In this document: positions 22,646 to 27,624 of the stretch, piece by piece
Position numbering within the stretch: position 1 is the first letter of the stretch
How the letters are laid out: every line of letters starts with the position of its first letter
From: Saprospiraceae bacterium UBA7328
Lineage (GTDB): Bacteria; Bacteroidota; Bacteroidia; Chitinophagales; Saprospiraceae
DNA: 27,624 nt
Assembly: GCA_002471345.1 (NCBI GenBank)
Contig: DKPS01000055.1
Location: forward strand, 1 to 27,624
Direction of reading: 5' to 3'
Notes under the pieces: model-generated
What the model saw: only the letters and a program-made list of their open reading frames with translations
Databases searched by the model: none
Told to the model about the DNA's origin: nothing
Translations under genes and position numbers: made by a program

Positions 22646-25294
22646 ATGAATCGTATGAAACATTTATTTACAATGATCTTCATGGTAATCTGCGTCACCG
22701 GAATGATTGCTCAAGTTGCTATACAGGGTAATGTATCCGATAGTGATGGGGCTCCTTTGATAGGGGCAAGTGTATTTGAGAAGGGTACTACTAATGGTAC
22801 TGTCTCAGATTATGATGGTAACTTTTCACTGACAGTGTCTTCTTCAGATGTAATAGTAGTTACCAGTTTTACTGGTTTTGAAACTGCAGAGACCGCTCTC
22901 AATGGAGCTACTAATTTATCAATTATACTTTCTGAAGGGGTTCGCCTTGGAGATGTACAAATTACTGGATCGAGATCTTACAAAAGAACAGCAACGACCA
23001 CACCAGTGGCGGTGGACATCATTGATGTTCAAGAGATCGCAGCTAGAAACGGAGGTGCAGAGTTGAATAAAATTCTACAATACTTGGCTCCATCATTTAA
23101 TGCTCAAAAACAATCAGGATCAGATGGTGCAGAACACATTGATCCAGCATCACTTAGAGGTCTTGGTCCAGATCAAACTTTAGTTTTGATCAATGGCAAA
23201 CGAAGACATCAGTCATCGCTGATTAACATATTTGGAACAAGAGGTCGAGGCAATACAGGTACGGATATGAATGCTATCCCTTCTTCAGCAATAGAGCGTA
23301 TAGAAATATTACGTGATGGAGCAGCAGCACAATATGGCTCGGATGCCATAGCAGGTGTGATTAATATTGTATTGAGAAAAGAAACGAACAAACTAACTGG
23401 ATCAGTGAGTATAGGTGGACATAATCCAGTTGCTCCAGATGAGTTTGGAATGTTCGAGGGTTCTACTCCTAACACTCCTGGCAACTTCACTGATACAGAT
23501 GGTAATGGAGTACAGACATTGGCTGATGATCCTAGTTTAGATGGTGTCACATCTAAGGTGACTGCTAATTATGGTTTTGACATCGGAGACAATGGTGGAT
23601 ATGCTAACTTTACTACAGAAGTTGTAAATAGACAAAAGACATTGCGACCTGGTGCGCCATGGAGACTCGGAGCAGGAGAAGCTGCAATCAAAGGATTTGC
23701 AGGATACTTAAATGCAGCTATCCCTGTTGGAGAAAATACTGAGTTCTATCTTTTTGGAGGAAGAAATTACAGAGATACTGATGCATATGCATTTACAAGA
23801 GGTGGTGATGGTGATTCTAGATCAGTTCCAGAAATTTATCCTAATGGATTTACACCGAGAATAACATCTATCATTACTGATAATTCCATATCTGCAGGTA
23901 TCAGAAAAACCATGAAAGATGGATGGAATGCAGATTTTAACAATACTATTGGAACCAATGTATTTCATTATACTATTAAGGGAACGAACAATGCTACCTT
24001 AGGTGCCCGATCAGGAACCACTTTTGATGCTGGAGGTCATACATTGACCCAGAATACGACCAACTTAGATTTCTCAAAGTATATTGACAATGGCGATGAT
24101 ACAGGGTTGAACATTGCTTTCGGATTGGAATATAGAACTGACAATTTCACCATTTTTGCAGGAGAAACTGGCACATATGCTGCATATGATCTTAATGGCG
24201 TAGAGATCACTCAAGCTGATCAAGTTGGTAATGGATTTGCAGCAGGATCTCAAGGTTTTCCTGGATATAGCCCAGACAACGAAGTGGATAAGAACAGATC
24301 GAATATGGCACTCTATACTGATGCAGAATTTGACCTATCTAAAGAGTTTTTATTAAGTGCTGCCTTAAGATTTGAAAATTACTCAGATTTTGGTAGTACT
24401 TTGAATTGGAAGTTAGCAAGTAGATACTTAGCTAGTGATAACTTAACTGTTAGAGCTGCTTTGAGTACAGGATTTAGAGCACCATCTCTAGCTCAGATTC
24501 ACTATAATTTAAAATTTACAGGATTTGAAAATGGAGTACTAGTCGAGCAATTGCTTTCTTCTAATACAAGTACAGTAACTAAAGGTTTTGGGATACAGCC
24601 GCTTAAAGAGGAAGAATCATTAAATGGTAGTCTAGGATTAGCTTATAGCAATGGTGGCTTCACAGCAACCTTGGATGGTTACTATATTGACATTAGTGAT
24701 CGAATCGTAATCACTGGTAGCTTTGATGCTGGATTCTTAAATCAAGGGGTTCAGTCAGCACAGTTCTTTGCGAATGCGGCTGATACAAGATCTACAGGAT
24801 TAGATTTGGTATTGTCATACAAGAGACCACTAAACAACAATGCAAATTTTTCAGCTACTCTCGCTGCCAACGTAAATAAATTAGAAGTAACTGATATCAA
24901 AAATGGTAACCTTGATGAGGCTACATTCTTTGGTGGAAGAGAGAAATCTCTTTTAGAAGATGCAGCACCTTCTAGTAAGTTTGCATTGAATCTAGGATAT
25001 CACACAGATAAGTTTGATATAGGACTAGCTTCTACATTATTTGGTAAAGTGAGCTATTTCTCATTTGATAATGTTTCTGCTGTAAATTATGATTCTAAAG
25101 CTGTTTTTGATCTTACAGCAACTGCGAAGTTTTCTAAGAACTTAAACTTCACATTAGGATTGAATAATATTTTCAATACCTATCCAACACAACAAAGTGC
25201 ATTTGATGATACAGATAGTTCTGCTTATTGGGACGCTGTTCAGATGGGATTTGCAGGATCTTACTACTATGCTAGGTTAGGATTTAGTTTCTAA
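22646..25294 (+). CDS. TonB-dependent outer-membrane receptor
   Basis: An 882-residue ligand-gated barrel importing an unknown nutrient with TonB/ExbB energy. A signal peptide (residues 1-23, ending GMIAQ) is followed by a carboxypeptidase-D-like domain (QGNVSDSDGAPLIGASVFEK), the usual N-terminal extension in Bacteroidota. The plug has LRGLGPDQTLVLINGKRRH and IERIEILRDGAAAQYGSDAI, then INIVLR at its end. The barrel has many aromatic strands and finishes YYYARLGFSF, a C-terminal Phe insertion signal. It is shorter than SusC proteins, and no SusD partner follows, so polysaccharide uptake by a Sus system is not indicated. A downstream ATG at 22655 is an equally possible start. An intrinsic terminator follows directly. 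Confidence 0.93.
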   Translation: MNRMKHLFTMIFMVICVTGMIAQVAIQGNVSDSDGAPLIGASVFEKGTTNGTVSDYDGNFSLTVSSSDVIVVTSFTGFETAETALNGATNLSIILSEGVRLGDVQITGSRSYKRTATTTPVAVDIIDVQEIAARNGGAELNKILQYLAPSFNAQKQSGSDGAEHIDPASLRGLGPDQTLVLINGKRRHQSSLINIFGTRGRGNTGTDMNAIPSSAIERIEILRDGAAAQYGSDAIAGVINIVLRKETNKLTGSVSIGGHNPVAPDEFGMFEGSTPNTPGNFTDTDGNGVQTLADDPSLDGVTSKVTANYGFDIGDNGGYANFTTEVVNRQKTLRPGAPWRLGAGEAAIKGFAGYLNAAIPVGENTEFYLFGGRNYRDTDAYAFTRGGDGDSRSVPEIYPNGFTPRITSIITDNSISAGIRKTMKDGWNADFNNTIGTNVFHYTIKGTNNATLGARSGTTFDAGGHTLTQNTTNLDFSKYIDNGDDTGLNIAFGLEYRTDNFTIFAGETGTYAAYDLNGVEITQADQVGNGFAAGSQGFPGYSPDNEVDKNRSNMALYTDAEFDLSKEFLLSAALRFENYSDFGSTLNWKLASRYLASDNLTVRAALSTGFRAPSLAQIHYNLKFTGFENGVLVEQLLSSNTSTVTKGFGIQPLKEEESLNGSLGLAYSNGGFTATLDGYYIDISDRIVITGSFDAGFLNQGVQSAQFFANAADTRSTGLDLVLSYKRPLNNNANFSATLAANVNKLEVTDIKNGNLDEATFFGGREKSLLEDAAPSSKFALNLGYHTDKFDIGLASTLFGKVSYFSFDNVSAVNYDSKAVFDLTATAKFSKNLNFTLGLNNIFNTYPTQQSAFDDTDSSAYWDAVQMGFAGSYYYARLGFSF

Positions 25295-25322
25295 ATTTAT
25301 ATGTACTATAAAAATATTAAAT

Positions 25323-25355
25323 GCCCTCTGAAGAGATTCAGGGGGCTTTTTTTTT
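25323..25355 (+). terminator. Intrinsic terminator of the TonB-receptor gene
   Basis: GCCCTCTGAA pairs with TTCAGGGGGC (one T-G wobble) around a GAGA loop (25323-25346) and is followed by nine T residues (25347-25355). It starts 28 bp after the receptor stop codon. Confidence 0.9.
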
Positions 25356-25632
25356 ATTTGGTTTTGTTTTGAATGGTATATCTTTTTATTCTAAACATAA
25401 GCCCCCAACTAAGTGCACCTTTTCACTGGTTTATTTAAAACCTAAAAGAATGTCCTTTTTGACTTTTTGTAAAGTTATGATCGTATTTAATATGATTTGA
25501 TAAGGAATTTGTCCCCTAGAACCCAAAATATCATAAAAAAATGGTTGACTTATACTCATTTAGCCTTATCCTATTCAAAGTGAATTATAAGAGATCATCA
25601 TTCGAGAAAGTAATCTATATTCGATCTCCTAA
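25356..25632. other. 277-bp gap before cysQ
   Basis: No gene is visible. TATATTCG just before cysQ is one mismatch from TAnnTTTG but lacks a TTG 19-21 nt upstream, so the promoter of the sulfate-activation cluster is not identified. Confidence 0.4.
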
Positions 25633-26424
25633 ATGAAAAATATGGATATAAGTCAATTGATAGAAGAACTGAAAAGTACTTCAATCAAAGCTGGAAAAGT
25701 CATTTTAGAAATATATGAGGATGAATCAAAATTTCAAGTATCGCAAAAAGCTGATGAGAGCCCATTAACTATTGCTGACCAAAAAGCTAACGATGTTATA
25801 TGTAGTAGACTAAAAGAAATTACTCCTGAGATTCCTATTATATCTGAAGAAAACAAACAAATACCTTATATAAAAAGGAAAAATTTTCAATATGCTTGGT
25901 TGGTTGACCCTCTAGATGGCACAAAAGAATTTATCAAAAGGAATGGCGAGTTTACGGTGAATATTGCGCTTATCCGTAAAGGCCAGATAGTTTTGGGAAT
26001 AGTATATGTACCTGTTTCGAGTGAATTATATTGGGCTATAAGAGGCCAAGGAGCATACTATCAAAAAGAGAACAATGATCCTCTAAAACTTGAGGCTCCA
26101 GCATTTTCATTGACTGATGAAGGTCTGAATGTAGTTTGCTCTCGATCTCATTTAAATGAAGACACAATGAATTTCATTTCAAAGCTTAATCAACCCAAAA
26201 AGGTGTCAAAAGGGAGTTCTTTGAAATTTTTAATATTAGCTCAAGGAGGTGCTCATGTATATCCTAGATTAGCTCCAACTATGGAATGGGATACAGGTGC
26301 TGCTCAGATCATTTTAGAAGAGGCAGGGGGAAGTGTTATCAATGTGGATACAGATCTTCCATTGGATTATAACAAGGAGAATCTTAGAAATCCTTTTTTT
26401 ATTGCATATGGAAATGTTCAATGA
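25633..26424 (+). CDS. cysQ: 3'(2'),5'-bisphosphate nucleotidase CysQ
   Basis: A 263-residue Mg-dependent phosphatase of the inositol-monophosphatase fold. It hydrolyses 3'-phosphoadenosine 5'-phosphate (PAP), the by-product of PAPS use, to AMP. The metal-binding residues are seen in SEEN (Glu72-Glu73 region), DPLDGTKEF (92-100) and WDTGAAQIILEEAGG near the C-terminus. KEFIKRNGEFTVNIALI is typical of CysQ. A second ATG nine bases downstream (25642) could also be the start. It leads the cysQ-cysC-cysD cluster, where removal of inhibitory PAP fits PAPS production. Confidence 0.93.
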   Translation: MKNMDISQLIEELKSTSIKAGKVILEIYEDESKFQVSQKADESPLTIADQKANDVICSRLKEITPEIPIISEENKQIPYIKRKNFQYAWLVDPLDGTKEFIKRNGEFTVNIALIRKGQIVLGIVYVPVSSELYWAIRGQGAYYQKENNDPLKLEAPAFSLTDEGLNVVCSRSHLNEDTMNFISKLNQPKKVSKGSSLKFLILAQGGAHVYPRLAPTMEWDTGAAQIILEEAGGSVINVDTDLPLDYNKENLRNPFFIAYGNVQ

Positions 26425-26522
26425 GCGTAAGTTATATATGACTTTGAGACCTAAAAAGTAGAAACTTATAATAATTCGTATAATCTTTAGAATCAAAATG
26501 AAATTCTTTTATTAACCTGAGA

Positions 26523-27137
26523 ATGAGCAATAAGCCAAATAATATTCATCCAATATTTGACCGCCTTCTTCAAAGAGAGGATAGAGAGAAGCAGCTAGAC
26601 CAAAAAAGCTTGGTACTGTGGCTTACTGGATTATCAGGTTCTGGTAAAAGTACTATCGCACAAGAGTTAGAACGTAGATTGTACAACGAGGGGTTTTTTG
26701 CTCAAGTTTTGGATGGCGACAACATAAGGAGTGGTATAAATAATAATTTAGGTTTCAGCCTTGAAGACAGGGAAGAAAATATCCGTAGGATAGCAGAAAT
26801 TTCTAAATTGTATGTGAATAGCGGAATCATCACAATTAATTCATTTGTGAGTCCTACTATAAAGATCAGATCACAAGCAAGAGATATTATTGGAGAGGAA
26901 AATTTTATAGAAATATATATTAATACCCCTTTGGAAATATGTGAAAAAAGGGATGTAAAAGGCCTATATCAGAAGGCTAGAAAAGGAGAAATTAAGGGAT
27001 TTACTGGGATAGATTCTCCATATGAACCTCCTGTCAACCCTGACGTTAATGTTCATACCGAAAATTTATCGGTGACAGAGTCAGCCAATATCATTTACGA
27101 ATATATCTTCGCCAAAATTCGGCACAATAGAGAATAA
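26523..27137 (+). CDS. cysC: Adenylyl-sulfate (APS) kinase CysC
   Basis: A 204-residue kinase that phosphorylates adenylyl sulfate at the 3' position to make PAPS. The P-loop is GLSGSGKST (36-44), the APS-binding motif DGDNIRSGINNNLGF (64-78), and the conserved Ser of the SP motif is Ser110 (NSFVSP). KGEIKGFTGIDSPYEPP is the family's mobile lid region. Ser replaces the His that follows the Arg in enterobacterial enzymes (DGDNVRHG). It is followed after 10 bp by cysD, so kinase and sulfurylase are likely made together. As a stand-alone gene it is not fused to CysN. Confidence 0.95.
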   Translation: MSNKPNNIHPIFDRLLQREDREKQLDQKSLVLWLTGLSGSGKSTIAQELERRLYNEGFFAQVLDGDNIRSGINNNLGFSLEDREENIRRIAEISKLYVNSGIITINSFVSPTIKIRSQARDIIGEENFIEIYINTPLEICEKRDVKGLYQKARKGEIKGFTGIDSPYEPPVNPDVNVHTENLSVTESANIIYEYIFAKIRHNRE

Positions 27138-27147
27138 AGAATAATTG

Positions 27148-27624
27148 ATGAAATACCAATTAAGTCATCTTAGAGAATTAGAAGCAGAGTCCATTTATGT
27201 GATGAGAGAAGTGGCGGCACAATTTGAAAAGCCAGTTCTCATGTTTTCAGGTGGAAAAGATTCTATCATGATGGTCCATTTGGCAGCAAAAGCCTTTTAT
27301 CCCGCTAGAATTCCGTTTCCATTATTACATGTGGATACAGGCCATAACTTTCCTGAGACTATTAAATTCAGAGATGAATTAGTAGCTAGTCTTGGAGCAA
27401 AATTGATTGTCGGATCAGTAGATGATGCTATTAATTCTGGGTTAGTTAGGGAAGAAAAAGGCTTCAATGCTAGCAGAAATGCGCTACAAACTGCTGTCCT
27501 TTTGGAGGAGTTAGAGAAAGGTAAATTTGATGCTGCTCTTGGCGGTGCTCGAAGGGATGAAGAGAAAGCAAGGGCTAAAGAAAGGTTCTTTTCGCATAGA
27601 GATGAATTCGGACAATGGGATCCT
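27148..27624 (+). CDS. cysD: Sulfate adenylyltransferase subunit 2 CysD, cut by right window edge
   Basis: The small subunit of ATP sulfurylase, which makes adenylyl sulfate from sulfate and ATP with the GTPase CysN. The frame is open from the ATG at 27148 to the edge (159 codons, about half of the usual 300). MFSGGKDSIMM (32-42) is the PP-loop ATP-binding motif, and LLHVDTGHNFPETIKFRDE plus GGARRDEEKARAKER are signatures of CysD rather than of PAPS reductase. cysN would be expected just beyond the window. Confidence 0.95.
   Translation, partial: MKYQLSHLRELEAESIYVMREVAAQFEKPVLMFSGGKDSIMMVHLAAKAFYPARIPFPLLHVDTGHNFPETIKFRDELVASLGAKLIVGSVDDAINSGLVREEKGFNASRNALQTAVLLEELEKGKFDAALGGARRDEEKARAKERFFSHRDEFGQWDP

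Overview
The window looks like a chromosomal segment from a low-GC, probably free-living (perhaps marine) member of the Bacteroidota. Supporting signs are the coaBC / RNA polymerase omega / bamD gene order at the left end, a DUF5916-type outer-membrane barrel, a TonB receptor with an N-terminal carboxypeptidase-D-like domain, and promoters of the Bacteroidota form TTG-N19-21-TAnnTTTG. I see no rRNA, tRNA, insertion sequence, phage gene or CRISPR array.

Layout. 1-2362 (minus): coenzyme A synthesis (coaBC, cut by the left edge), omega subunit and the BamD lipoprotein, read from a promoter that places the bamD transcript start almost on its ATG. 2440-3049 (minus): a secreted protein whose signal peptide and body are in different frames. 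3246-4238 (plus): a secreted protein of unknown function with a glycine-rich stretch. 4240-7579 (minus): hscA (Hsp70) and a GH3-family adenylating enzyme, 4 bp apart. 7708-9960 (minus): DUF5916/CBM9 barrel. 10086-12614 (minus): GNAT acetyltransferase, DEAD-box helicase and a TrmN6-like tRNA methyltransferase. A 597-bp gene-free stretch with inverted repeats and a pentanucleotide microsatellite leads into pssA and a dicluster ferredoxin (plus). A 581-bp AT-rich gap between convergent genes follows.

14861-21212 (minus) is the most interesting block. It is a compact run read as GcvT-like folate-dependent transferase, two paralogous PYROXD2/phytoene-dehydrogenase-like flavoproteins, a Rieske oxygenase of the quaternary-ammonium type, and a queuosine-precursor (YhhQ) transporter. 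The first three genes overlap (8 and 4 nt). The gene set suggests an N-demethylation/amine-oxidation pathway that feeds one-carbon units to tetrahydrofolate; its substrate cannot be read from the sequence. A citrulline hydrolase (CtlX) gene lies just upstream on the same strand.

22646-27624 (plus): an orphan TonB-dependent receptor closed by a clear intrinsic terminator, then cysQ, cysC and the start of cysD. These last three form a sulfate-activation (APS/PAPS) and PAP-recycling cluster that continues beyond the right edge.
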